From the NCBI GenBank assembly GCA_001247695.2, contig LGRX02035296.1:50740-114739 (forward strand): a DNA stretch of 64,000 nucleotides. Reading direction: 5' to 3'. Position 1 is the stretch's first letter; every line of letters starts with the position of its first letter. Made by a program: the position numbers and the translations under genes. Below the pieces are notes generated by a model. It was not told where the DNA came from and ran no database searches. It saw only the letters and a program-made list of their open reading frames with translations. This DNA is from Cymbomonas tetramitiformis (lineage: Eukaryota; Chlorophyta; Pyramimonadophyceae; Pyramimonadales; Pyramimonadaceae). Of this stretch, positions 10,351 to 20,560 are shown one piece after another.

Positions 10351-11486
10351 ATAAATCGGTAGAATTGTATACCCGATGACATAGGAATGTCACCAAGCCC
10401 GCTTCAGGAGGCCCCAGGGTTCACGCGAGAGCCCCAGAATGACTGGCGCGATGCCAGGAGATATGACTCGAAGAGGCTAACTTGTGCAAGGGGCCAAGTT
10501 TTTTGTCGGACAGTCGACAATAAACATTTATACACGCTGTATCGGATAGGATCGGTCGTGGTATGTGCGTATAAACCGTGCGATGGGTGTTCGTGCGATG
10601 GACGCAGTCACGCAGACGGGCGATACGTCATGTCATCGATCGTGGCCTATGATGTGGTTCAAAATTTATATCCATATCGTTTATGAAATACTTCAAATTC
10701 GTTGCGACGTGACAAATGTCGAGAAGTTGCAATTTTCAGTTTTTATTTTGTAAAAGACTGCAGAATGCAGTTCTGACGCCAGCATTCAAGCACAAGTCCA
10801 CAGAATGCACAACTTCGCAAGCAAAAGAATATCATATATCACAAATTGCTATATTATAACAATGCTGTTTTCGCGGTCTGAGCAAGCACTTCCTTTTTCG
10901 GCACTCACTGTTACGAAGGCAAAACAAAAATGAGCGTCTGCCTCTCTCTGCTACGCCGCCCTACATATTACAGTTGCTACCTCCAAATCAGATGTAACAC
11001 CCATCCGTACTTCCGTACCCTGTCATTGCTGTAACCGCTCGCGCGTATTGTGCTGCGCGTGTCATATGTTCGTCACAGGGACTACTGTCCCAGGTGTCGC
11101 AACCCGGCTAAGGTACACGACAAGCCGCGGTTTGTGACACAAATGATTTCCTTCAAACCCTCTTACAATAATTTTCAAAGACTTGCAATATAGGATGGGT
11201 TGGGAGCTGGGAATGTAAACTCCCGGCCCCCATCGAGACTCCAAGGAGGGGCCGTCCCCCTCCCCTCCCCACCCTCCCCGTCCCCCGCCCACCCCGGCCA
11301 CCTTTCTCAACGTCTCCAAAACCCCCTGAATTCTTCGACTTCCCTCCCCACCACTCAGATTCAGCCACCCCTCCACTTACCCGGCCATGGCTGCTTCTCC
11401 ATCTTCTAGAGTGTTTTGCCTAGCACTTAGCTTTTTCTCTAGATGTCACCCCGCTGCCAGGCGGGCTGAGCCCCTTTTTGTGGGCG
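10351..11486. other. Non-coding stretch without supported gene
   Basis: Short open frames here have no recognisable protein features. Notable content is an AT-rich part (10,650-10,870) and a strand-biased pyrimidine tract of Cs and Ts at about 11,240-11,300. The last bases before 11,487 include GGGCG, the target-site duplication of the next element. Confidence 0.5.
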
Positions 11487-11732
11487 TCACGGGGAAGCCG
11501 ATTTCCCCCCCCATTGCATGGGGGCCTGCTTCTCCTTGCTTCACCCCTCACTGTGTGTGGCATGTGTCACCCGTGACCGTGTCCCCGTCACGTTAGCCTT
11601 CCTATTTAGACAGTCCGTGTTTATGTCTAACTAGTTTTATGCTATTCCGTTCCGAGCACCCGGCACTGTGTTTTCTATGACTTTATCGTGCATATATATA
11701 TATTATATACCCTCAGATCACTCTTTCCGTCA
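11487..11732 (+). repeat. 5' LTR
   Basis: 246 bp, starting TCACGG instead of the canonical TG and ending CA. It contains a (TA)n run near the 3' end. It matches 13,018-13,242 plus 13,507-13,539 with few differences. Confidence 0.85.
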
Positions 11733-12335
11733 GGTTATCGACCCACATCACGCTTTGTGGTGTTCGGTTTTGCTAGACTCGCTTTGGCTCATCGTCAATT
11801 CTACTCACTTCCCTCTCGCTTCCTTAACGGTTTGAGTGCATTTGCCTCATCCCAACTTCCCTCATCTCACTTCGTGTAGTTCCTACCGTCTGTGATTGGT
11901 TTTGCACGATCTCCCTCGGCCTAACTTCCCTCTTGTTCCTTCACCCTGGCCGGCTACTTCCTTCGGCGTCCTTCAACGCTCTGGCCAGCAGCGCTTCTGC
12001 CGCCGGAAAAATGACTTACCTTACGGCATTTTTGACGTGACCGCCGTGTTCCTCGTCAAAAACTGACCCAATTTGACCCTTCCATCGCTCGATTTGGTTA
12101 ATTTTACTAGGAGTTATCTTTCTCCACGTAAACTTACACACTCTGGCCAGCAGCACCTGAACTGCAGGAAAACTGGCTTACTGTACGCCGTTTTTGACAT
12201 TACCTCCGTTTTCCTCGTCAAATTCTACCCCGATTTGGCTTCTCCATCGCTTGATTTGGTTGATTTTTCGGGGAGTTGCCTTTACGCCTCGAAACCCTAT
12301 CGACGCGCCTTCCAGATTTTGCAGCCGCGGGGATC

Positions 12336-12761
12336 ATGACCTCGCTGCACCAGCGTACGCGTATGGCCGCAGTTCGGTCTGCCCTTGACTCGCTTCGACG
12401 AGAACATCTTCCCTTTGACTGTGGTATGGTGGTGCCTGGTGGTGCTTACACACCAAGCACCAAACTCGAGTCCATCGCGTTCGCCATCAACAACGAGTGC
12501 TTTGACTCCTTCGACTTCGTCCCTCCACTCCCTTCGCCCTCGCCTTGCACCCCACCTCTTCACCATCTAGTGGTGTGTGGTGATGTTGCCACGCCCACTT
12601 CGCCCCTCACCATCGTTCCTTTCGAGCCATTCCCAATGCGCTCAATCGCGCCCCCTTACCGCATTTTTCACCTTCCACCTCCCCACCCCCTTTTCATCGA
12701 CGCATTCGCTCTGGTGGTGCCAGGCTACTTTTGGCTTTGGCACCGCACAGGAGTTGGTTGA
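12336..12761 (+). CDS. Hypothetical ORF inside non-autonomous LTR element
   Basis: The ATG at 12,336 opens a frame of about 141 codons. The start (MTSLHQRTRMAAVRSALDSLRREH) looks like an amphipathic helix. The rest is Pro-rich and low in complexity. No gag, protease or RT motif is present. It could be a remnant of gag or may not be translated. Confidence 0.25.
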   Translation: MTSLHQRTRMAAVRSALDSLRREHLPFDCGMVVPGGAYTPSTKLESIAFAINNECFDSFDFVPPLPSPSPCTPPLHHLVVCGDVATPTSPLTIVPFEPFPMRSIAPPYRIFHLPPPHPLFIDAFALVVPGYFWLWHRTGVG

Positions 12762-13017
12762 TTCGTCGTCTGGATGCCCCTCGACATCTTCGAGAACACC
12801 GCCGCCACCACTTAGTGCAAACACGGTCACATCGCAACCAACATGTTGAGTGAACCTCCTAGACTTAGCCACAATTCACTTGCAGAGTAGCGCCACACCT
12901 TGCTAGCTGTTAGCTGGAAAATGGTCCTCTGGACTCTGACATTAAGTGACATTGGGTTTAGGTTTTAGGGTTTGCTTGCTCTGGGATGGCCACTCACACC
13001 TTCGGGGTGAGGTGGTG

Positions 13018-13539
13018 TCACGGGGAAGCCGATTTCCCCCCCACTGTATGGGGGCCTGCTTCTCCTTGCTTCACCCCTCACTGTGTGTGGCATGTGTCAC
13101 CCGTGACCGTGTCCCCGTCACGTTAGCCTTCCTATTTAGACAGTCCGTGTTTATGTCTAACTAGTTTTATGCTATTCCGTTCCGAGCACCCGGCACTGTG
13201 TTTTCTGTGACTTTGTCGTGCATATATATATATATATATATACTGTAGCCTAGATGCATATCGTTCTTTCCTTGCATCCGACGAAACCGGGGGCTCCTCA
13301 GCTCCCACATACATTCGTGACCGTCGTAAATAAATATATATACTATTTTCAACGCCCACGATCGACCCGGTGATGTTCATGTTGGAATGACGATGGCGTT
13401 GGCGAATGTGGCGACTAATAATACCGAGCAGTACAGTACTGTAACGCCAGCGCCACCGAGACTCACGACGCAGTCGAGTGACAACAATCACTCCCCGGAC
13501 TTACTGTATATATATACCCTCAGATCACTCTTTCCTTCA
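13018..13539 (+). repeat. 3' LTR, split by about 260 bp insert
   Basis: The first part (13,018-13,242) and the last part (13,507-13,539) together match the 5' LTR. Between them, within the TA microsatellite, about 264 bp of unrelated sequence has been inserted. Confidence 0.8.
13243..13506. mobile_element. Small insertion within TA run of the 3' LTR
   Basis: This sequence is absent from the partner LTR. Its ends resemble each other in inverted form (TACTGTAGCC at the left, GGACTTACTGTA at the right, both next to TATATA), so it may be a miniature transposon that targets TA. It has no coding content. Confidence 0.4.
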
Positions 13540-13544
13540 GGGCG

Positions 13545-14268
13545 CGCTGTAGCAAAGGGAGTAGCCCCTGGTGTTTTCACTAGCCTGCTTTGCAGGTGGA
13601 ATGCACTCTCAGGACTTTGTCCCCTTTGCTAGCGTAACTGTTTTATTATTATTATTATCTTACGTGGCGAATTGTCAAAATTCGGCGGCGCGCTCATTCA
13701 GTATCCCTCAGAAGGGAAGGGGCCTCCCTGGCCTGTTCAGCAAAATTGTCGGGTGGAATCTCCGGTCTCGTGCCGCGGTTTGACCGGACAGCGCTCAACG
13801 TCCTCCCATTTTCCGCTAGGGGGACGGTGGCGCTGCTTGAGGGAACGCTCATTACAGTGCGTGCTCATATATAAGAATGTCGGAAAAATCGGGGTTGGAC
13901 CGAATATTCTTAGCAAATTTCCATACTTAACACATCACGCCCATATATAAGCACATGACACTCGTCTAAGAATTCCGGTCCGATATTCTTATACCAGTAA
14001 GACATTATTCTTATAACTGAGCACGCACTGTAGGTCTAATCTCAAAACGAGAAGATTCTGTCCGACAATTTGGTTGATCTTTGCATGATTAACAATATTT
14101 ATCACGGACAACACCTTAGGAGTGAAGTATGTTGACTTTTCTGCTCCGACCACCCCTCACTGCCCGGTGGTGCTCACAGGGGAGGGACTCGACCGCAACC
14201 AAATGATGGCAGCAGTGCGCGACGACGCATTTCGGAGGCAACGGTTGGGTGGCCCTCATTGAAATGTC
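13545..14268. other. Non-coding stretch, no supported gene
   Basis: This is flanking sequence of the LTR element. It contains an ATT trinucleotide run near 13,640 and two diverged stretches with GAATATTCTTA or GATATTCTTATA between 13,870 and 14,010. No gene is supported. Confidence 0.4.
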
Positions 14269-14589
14269 ATGCTTCCAGACGCATTGCGTGCCGCCGACAA
14301 GGATGAGGGAGAGTGGCAAGCAATGATGGAAGAGGCCATGGCGGAAACCTCTCAAGTAGCAGAAGGAGAAGAGGAGGGCGGACTGGACTTGGCAGAAGAA
14401 ACTATGGCTGATGCCTCCCAGGCGATTGAAAAGAAGAAAGAGGAGGAGTCGTGGTCGCCAAGCCATCAGAGCCAGTTCTTTTTCGATCTGTCCGCGGCGG
14501 CTTACTCGATGGCACACGAGAGTGCTCGGACCGTTCCGCCAAAGCCCAGTCGGCGAACCGGCGCCTGCCGCGAAGACTGCTGCTCCTGA
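14269..14589 (+). CDS. Hypothetical acidic, Glu-rich ORF
   Basis: The ATG at 14,269 opens 106 codons with a strongly acidic helical composition (EGEWQAMMEEAMAET, EGEEEGG, EKKKEEE). It resembles a coiled-coil or gag-spacer segment. It lies upstream of a gypsy integrase relic and may be a leftover of that element. No family is recognised. Confidence 0.3.
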   Translation: MLPDALRAADKDEGEWQAMMEEAMAETSQVAEGEEEGGLDLAEETMADASQAIEKKKEEESWSPSHQSQFFFDLSAAAYSMAHESARTVPPKPSRRTGACREDCCS

Positions 14590-14644
14590 TGGATCAGTGT
14601 GGGGATCGGCCAAATTCCCTCACCATGTGGAAGATTAGTGACTG

Positions 14645-14830
14645 GCGTGGCCAGTCCTAGACCCTGCCCCAAGGGGTGTGAGGCCGTACTGAGTAAAGAC
14701 CCCCTCTTCGGAGGCGGTTAAGCTTAGAAGTCGGCCCCTGCCCCACAAGCCCGAGCAGAGACCATCTCCCTCAAGAGGTAGCCGAGCCCAGAGATTCAAC
14801 CCTGCCCCACAGGGAAGTGAGGTTGAACCG
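14645..14830. repeat. Diverged CCCTGCCCC tandem units
   Basis: Three diverged units about 80 bp apart contain CCCTGCCCC followed by A and then GGG or CCC, each next to a GTGAGG or GAGGT-type stretch (14,653, 14,737 and 14,801). They appear to be an old tandem repeat of unknown function. Confidence 0.4.
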
Positions 14831-15676
14831 ACAAGTCCCCTCCCTCAATCAGAAGGACTGTATCAGATCAGATCCCCCATCACCACCAACTGAGTCTCCA
14901 TCAATGGACCTTGGGCAGGGGGGGAAAGTGACCCGATCACGAAGTAAGCTATTGTTCACACCTCGCTCCCCAGACAAGTTCAATGTGCTGTTGTCAGCAA
15001 CGAGTTACTGGTAGTCTGGTACCCATGACTATGACGTAGGGATATCATCGCCAGTGACAACTGCCCGCAGCAGCGACACGCCAGGATTGAACCAGCAACT
15101 CGTCAGCAAAATTCATCGTTGCGTCCGGCGATTCGCCACTTTGGTGCCTCCACTACCACACACGTTGGGTCCATGGGGCGTATCGGGGAGAGAGCAATAG
15201 GTGGCGCGTGCATGCCACCCGGGTGTTCCGAACCACTTGTGGGGGAGATATCAATGACCCGGAAGCACCGTGCCGCGAACACCCGCTCCACTGGCACCCG
15301 GTTACTGCCGTGGCTGGTACAGTTCCTAGAGGCTGCCCAATCCACAACTGCACGACGAACAGGGGGAGCAGGAGGCACCGCACACGAAGTGGCTGCGATA
15401 TTTTCGTCGCGATTGCGGGACTCCAGGCAACAGCCGGAGTTGGGCCAGCCTCGACGGTGAGGACAACGAGAGCATGCAGTCGGGGATCTGATGTGGGTGA
15501 AGGCGCGCCTCCTCACTAAGAGAGCAGTAATGGACCGCCTTTTCTGCACAAAACTTACAAAGCGCTGACATGGACCAGCCCATGTATCAGAGCGCTTCTT
15601 CAGCAACGCGCATAGCCATACCGACCGCGGACAGAGGAGCACCAGCGGTTTACTACCTACATCTCCCCCCTCACAG

Positions 15677-16760
15677 GCTAAGCCGGCGTAAACCGGCTAA
15701 ACCCGTCACCGGTTTTAACCGCGCGACGATCACAAACGGTTTTAACGGGGGTTTTAACCCGGTGAAATCCCGACCGTGGGCTGCTCCCTTTAATATTGCC
15801 GAACTGACAACATTATTTCGTCGGCCGGACATTTGGCAAAGTTCCGCAGCCAGGCGGTTAGTAGAGCTTACCTCTCGAGCATTCCTCTCTTACAACATAA
15901 CTCACTTTGATGCAGATCTAATAGATATACACATGCAGTGGTAGGACACTCAATGGAAGGCAAAATATATATAGCATAATAAAATACGATAGGTGTTTTA
16001 TTAGGGGTTCGGTTTGCCGAACTGAGCTGCCGAAAGGAACCAGTGTGTATCGCTTATTTTTTTCTTTACGGCCCGCAATCAGCAAATCCCGACTGGCCCG
16101 CTTTCGGCCAATACGGCCAGTCTCCAAAATTGCCCGCCGCAGGCGCGAAAATTTAATTTTAAGTATGGTGATATTGTAAAAATCGCATAATTTTGCATGA
16201 ATTTTGGTATTTTCATATCAAACGTCACGGCCCGCATCCATATATTCCATCGGCCCGCATGCGGCCCGGAGTGGTGAGCTACGGCCCCGGGCCGGCCCGC
16301 CACGGTAAGCAATATACTCCGAAAGGAACGGGTCCATCGAATCGTGACAACGGAACCGCAAGTGACACTCGCAAAGTGGGGGGCACGCAAGGGGCATCAC
16401 CGATTGTCACAGGGCACACAATCAGGCCCGGTATGACTCTCGTCTGCTCCAAACTTTTGTCGTTCACTATGCCACCATCAGGGTCGTCGTCTAAATCCGA
16501 GGAAAGTTTCGCATGGTGGTATGTTAGAGTGACCCAGGAAACCAACATCGCCACCACCGAATCTACTCCCCGGTCGTCAAGTACATATGAGTATATAAAA
16601 AATTCACTGTAACAATATGTTTACTTATTGAGTCTCAAGTCCTTAAGTATGGTAAAGGTCCTTAAGTATGCTAGCCCGTAACCGGTTTTAACCGCGGCGG
16701 CCAAAAAAAGTTTAAACCGGGGTTTTAACCGCAGGTGCTCCGGGTTTATGCCGGCTTAGC
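15677..16760. mobile_element. Non-coding TIR element, 1.08 kb, TSD TCACAG
   Basis: The perfect 11-bp inverted ends are GCTAAGCCGGC and GCCGGCTTAGC. TCACAG flanks both sides (15,671-15,676 and 16,761-16,766). Subterminal copies of CCGGTTTTAACCG occur near both ends. No transposase is encoded, so it is a MITE-like or deletion derivative. The GC-rich centre (16,230-16,310) and AT-rich stretches do not contain a convincing gene. A similar subterminal palindrome occurs in the element at 36,795-37,361. Confidence 0.7.
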
Positions 16761-16780
16761 TCACAGGCGGGTACACAACG

Positions 16781-16942
16781 TGCTGGAATTGGCACTGTGA
16801 CATGTACGTACTGTCAAGTGTCACTTCCGATGTATCATCTTCGGCGACTCTGCTTGTGTCCGAAGTCAGGGTATATATCCCGTATTTTTATCAATTATCG
16901 AGTTCGTTCTATCTCCCCGTGGCTGCTGTGCTGTTTCCAACA
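16781..16942 (+). repeat. 5' LTR (162 bp)
   Basis: It starts TG and ends CA. It pairs with 18,568-18,745 with scattered differences and small indels. Confidence 0.9.
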
Positions 16943-16954
16943 GGTTATGGGACC
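16943..16954 (+). promoter_or_regulatory. Primer-binding-site-like sequence GGTTATGGGACC
   Basis: It lies directly after the 5' LTR. GGTTATG is complementary to CATAACC, the anticodon loop region of methionine tRNAs. That fits half-tRNA priming as known for Drosophila copia and yeast Ty5. The same GGTTA start follows the 5' LTR in several other elements of this window. Confidence 0.5.
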
Positions 16955-17167
16955 ACTTTACGCTTGCGTATTGTGATTTTTAGCGTAAATTTTATTTCGT
17001 ATTCGCTCTATCTTTCTTTTGAGCTCAGCCATCTTTCTCGCGGCTTACGGAATCAAATTCTCGCTTTCGCTTGGACTATCCGGCAGTTTCGGGAATTTAC
17101 GGCGGAGTGGTATCGGCATTTCTTTTGTTCGCGTTCGCTTTCTTTCACGGATCTTCTTTTTTCCGCG

Positions 17168-18099
17168 ATGGCTCTCGAGAATATTTTGTCCGATGGGGAG
17201 CTTCTTGCTCTTTTGTTATCGTGCGACGAGAAATTGGAGAAGGTTTCGGTCTCCAAACGCGCTCAGCTCATTTCCTTGTGCCAGGCCCAAGCTAGAGCGC
17301 TCGCTCATTTTCGAAGTGCTTCTCAGATTTTACCGCAGCCTCCAGCGTCTTTCGAGCCGATTATTTTGAATCGCATTGTTTCAGGGGACGCAGCAGTTGG
17401 TGGTGCTACGTCCGATTCTTCTTTGATTCCGGCCGTAACTTTCTGTGAGAAGGGCGTTGGCAATGGGTCCGCGATTTGGACACCCGATCTGTTTCGTCAC
17501 AGATAACGACCACGAGACCCGCGACTGGCTCATCCAGTACGCGCAGGCTCACACGACAGGCTCCTCCTGTTCGTGTAGAGCGTCATTACTTTGATTCCGT
17601 GGATTATATTTCTGGTTCCATCGACACATCTGGACAGCCAGACATTCACGCAGTGTTTGAGAGTGGCGAGAGCGAGGACGAATCGGAGTACCCTCCCGGG
17701 TATTACGATGAGTCTGGCGACGATTGTGAGGCATCTGGTGGCCACTTGGCCTCTCCGCAATTTTGCCCTTCACAGTTGGCACAGGCTCCTACCTTGGGCA
17801 CAGGTTCCCAAGGGGAGTCTCATGGCGGTGTTTTGGACGTTGCAGGAGCCGATTTTTTCCCGCCAACATTTATTTCAACTGGAAATGCTTCGCTCTCTTC
17901 AGAGCACGTTGACCCAGTGTACGATGACACCAACGAGTCCTACCCCTACTCTTCCGACGATCACGATGGGCACGACTCTGGTGGTGCTTACGAGGACGAG
18001 GCTGACCACTCCGATTACGGTTCTGGAGACCACTACGACTCTGGGTCTGGTGGTGCTAGCGGCAGCTCATACGGGGGTTATTCTTCTGGTTCATCTTAA
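17168..18099 (+). CDS. Small gag-like or accessory protein, two overlapping frames
   Basis: The ATG at 17,168 opens a helical segment of about 110 residues (MALENILSDGELLALLLSC and on) ending at 17,506. A -1 frame overlaps from about 17,476 and runs to 18,099. It is very rich in Ser, Gly, Asp and Tyr (SDDHDGHDSGGAYEDEADH). There is no zinc knuckle, protease or RT motif. The two parts may be joined by -1 frameshifting or separated by mutation. A related tail occurs at 20,099-20,287. Function is unknown. Confidence 0.4.
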
Positions 18100-18567
18100 T
18101 TTCTAAACGGACAGGCAGAGCTTTTACTTCGTGTTTCGACCACTAGCGGAGTTGGGAATCTTCTTTTGTCCGATGAACTTGGTACATTTCTTTTGACCAC
18201 TAGCGGGCAGCGTTCTACATCACAAGCCTCATTGCTATCCTTAAGACGCGACGATCGCAGGATCATGGCTTTGTTTTCTTTGCTAAACCGACAGGCAACT
18301 GGTGTTTCCTTGGTTCATCTCTTTCCCATGAGCAGACAGGCGGCACAGGTACCGAGCTGCTGACCACTAGCCGGCAGGAATTTGAGTTGGGGATCTAACC
18401 CGTGTGGATTGAGCTCGCTAGCGGTGTATGTCCTCGGCATCCTCTGTTAATTTCTTCACACTTGTGATCTTCTAGCTACAACACTTTAACATTCTCGTTA
18501 GATGTAAGCTCTAGTAGCTAGGATGGTGACTTGCACAAGCTGTAGAGCCACCTCAGATGAGGTGGTG

Positions 18568-18745
18568 TGCTGGAATTGGCACTGTGACAATCATGCTCGT
18601 ACTGTCAAGTGTCACTTCCGGTGTATCATCTTCGGCGACTCTGCTTGTGTCAGTCAGGGTATATATCCCGTATGTTTATCAATTATCGAGTTCGTTCTAT
18701 CTCGCCGGGAGCGTTCTCCCCGTGGCTGCTGTGCTGTTTCCAACA
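18568..18745 (+). repeat. 3' LTR (178 bp)
   Basis: It starts TG directly after the purine tract GAGGTGGTG and ends CA before the duplicated CAACG. Confidence 0.9.
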
Positions 18746-19361
18746 CAACGTGTTCACACACCCCGCTTTAAGCCCTACATCAGCGGATACGACACCTTTG
18801 CTGCTCACGATCATTCAGCAGCACCTGAGGTGGTCGTGGTAGATTGTCGGACGGAAGCTCACGTGGAGCGAACTCCCGCGGAGTGTGCTCGGTGCAAGGA
18901 GGAGAGGTTGAAGGGCAACACGCACATCATTGACCCCCTGCAGCCAGATCATTGGTTCGTGCAGGAACCCTCGAGGGCGTCATCATAATGCGTCACGTGT
19001 CCGTCCGGTGATACAACGACTTCCCCTTTCCGCTGACATACACTTACTGTATGTATGGGACACCTTACCAGAACCCACATGATCTGGACGAGTGCGGCAT
19101 CATTTACATCTTTACTACGCTGCGCGTCGCGCCGACTCCATGCGCATACAGATGGGAGATGCCATCAGTGCGACTACTTTTTCGGACCCTACGCCTTCGC
19201 GAGACTGAAGACCCGCCTTAGATTTCCGTCTAGCACCCTCCGTGGACGAAAGTGGTGCCCGAGTAGCGGTAGGACAATGATGCAAAAGAGGAACCAGAGA
19301 ACCTAAAGACTGGAGCTTAAATTGATTCCTTAGTAGGAGTAATCCCACGAGGCAGATCACT

Positions 19362-19990
19362 CCTAAGGGGGGGAGAGTTGTGCCCGGAGGCACTGCGTGA
19401 TTGACGGAGTTGAGTCGGCGTAAGGGTATCGTGGGGTTGCACGGTGACAGTGAAATTGGGTTTGCGAATACGAGAAGAATGCGTACCAGATATCCGGGGT
19501 GTGATAATATGACACTATGCCAGTATGGCAGTACAGTAGTATGACAGTGTTGTATGACAGTCATGGTGACACTTGGTCAGATTATCGGACTATGGTCGAA
19601 TTCGGGTTCAGATTGAAGAGACGATGAAAATGAGTATCAGATGTCTGGGGGTTGATAATATGACCCGATGGCGGCATGACAGTATGACCGCATGACAGTT
19701 GATAGTATGGCAGTACTTTATCACCGTCACCGGGATAGTTTGTCAACGAGACATCAGAATCGAAGATGTAGCATTGAATCAGAAATGGAATGAATCGAGA
19801 TATGATCGGGTCGAAACCGAACGGTGCATCGTGATATGACATCGGGTAGTCGGGTCGGTGGACCGAGTTGCCTGAGTTGCAATAAGTAAAGCACTTGAGA
19901 AGTGTACGGCCTTCAGAACTCAGATCGTAACGAACGTTCACACCTAACTAATTTGGCCAAGTTCCAGTGATATAATGCAAAACGAATATT
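19362..19990 (+). repeat. Purine tract and gypsy LTR remnant
   Basis: AAGGGGGGGAGAGT is followed by TGTGCCCGGAGGCA. The same junction (AAGGGGGGGAGAGT, then TGTGCCCGGAGCACAG) precedes the 3' LTR of the intact gypsy element at 54,472. The following AT-rich sequence has repeated TATGACAGT words, as in that LTR. No matching 5' LTR is visible. The end at about 19,990 is a guess. Confidence 0.5.
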
Positions 19991-20039
19991 GTACCTTTAC
20001 ATGTTCAAACAAAAACAACTTCTGAGTATATTAGTCTAG

Positions 20040-20560
20040 TGCCCCGGCACAAGCGCACGATGGGGAGTACACCTGCACATCCGTGAGGAGTTGGCTGCTT
20101 GGGAAGCGGGCGCCTATACGATTCTTTCGAAGTTGGTGGTGCGCAGGGAGAGTTCAATGAGGGCTCGTATGCTGAGTGCGGCTCTGAGCAGGAGTATAGC
20201 TCGGATGATTATGGATTTTTTATGCTCATCGGCCGAACGTTTTATTTCGGGATTACGACCATTGTTGTAGTTGGGATTTTATATTAGCACCTTCCTTTTG
20301 TTACTGCTGGCCACTTGCGAGTAGCGGCGCCATTTTAGCACATCGTGGACGTAAATCCTTTATTCGTGTGAGCAGAAAGTTGCTAACTCGACCGGCAGAG
20401 TTTCATTTCTTTCGTGGCACATCCCAACATGCAGGCCGGCGGTTACTTGACACGTTGCTGACCATCAATATCTGGAAAATATATTCGCGGTGATCGGAGT
20501 CGTACTTTCTTTTGTGGCTGACCCGTTCCCCAACATGAACTTTACTTTAAATTGGGTCCA
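20040..20560 (+). pseudogene. Relic related to the non-autonomous LTR element
   Basis: An open frame at 20,099-20,287 ends in an acidic Ser/Asp/Tyr stretch resembling the tail of the ORF at 17,476-18,099, followed by a hydrophobic stretch (FYFGITTIVVVGILY). Downstream sequence carries words such as ACCGGCAGAG and GTGAGCAGAAAG that resemble the 3' region of that element. It appears to be a decayed copy without visible LTRs. Confidence 0.3.

Larger units (their letters stand above)
11487..13539 (+). mobile_element. Complete non-autonomous LTR retrotransposon, TSD GGGCG
   Basis: Two LTRs start TCACGGGGAAGCC and end in CTTTCC-N-TCA. GGGCG flanks the element on both sides (11,482-11,486 and 13,540-13,544), as expected of a 5-bp target duplication. 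The 5' LTR is followed by GGTTATCGACCC, a primer-binding-like sequence. The 3' LTR is preceded by CACCTTCGGGGTGAGGTGGTG (written here split: CACC TTCG GGGTGAGGTGGTG), a small hairpin merging into a purine tract. The interior is about 1.3 kb with only one weak open frame and no pol domains. It must depend on proteins from another element. Confidence 0.85.
16781..18745 (+). mobile_element. Complete non-autonomous LTR retrotransposon, TSD CAACG
   Basis: Two LTRs (16,781-16,942 and 18,568-18,745) start TGCTGGAATTGGCAC and end TTTCCAACA. CAACG flanks both sides (16,776-16,780 and 18,746-18,750). The 5' LTR is followed by GGTTATGGGACC. The 3' LTR is preceded by CACCTC AGAT GAGGTGGTG, a hairpin plus purine tract. 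The LTR start resembles that of the copia element at 24,397 (TGCTGGATTTGGCAC). The interior codes only a small acidic protein in two overlapping frames, so mobility must depend on a partner element. Confidence 0.9.
15486..18988 (+). pseudogene. Gypsy integrase C-terminal relic, split by two insertions
   Basis: At 15,486-15,676 the plus strand reads VGDLMWVKARLLTKR, then KLTKR, a stop and HGPAHVSERF. This is the SH3-like C-terminal block of gypsy integrases, with the conserved Trp codon changed to TGA. Another frame then gives DRGAPAVYYLHLPPH. After removal of the TIR element (15,677-16,760) and the LTR element (16,781-18,745), sequence resumes at 16,761-16,780 and 18,746. There it reads RVHNVF and, in a third frame, HTPRFKPYISGYDTF and on to a stop near 18,988. 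The same block order (DRGAPVAYRLKLPGGWRIHDVF) occurs intact in the gypsy integrase at 53,210-53,280. Several frameshifts make this copy dead. Confidence 0.65.

Noticed and set aside
10387..10686. Plus-strand open frame of 99 codons
   Set aside because: Composition is irregular and no family or splice context was found.
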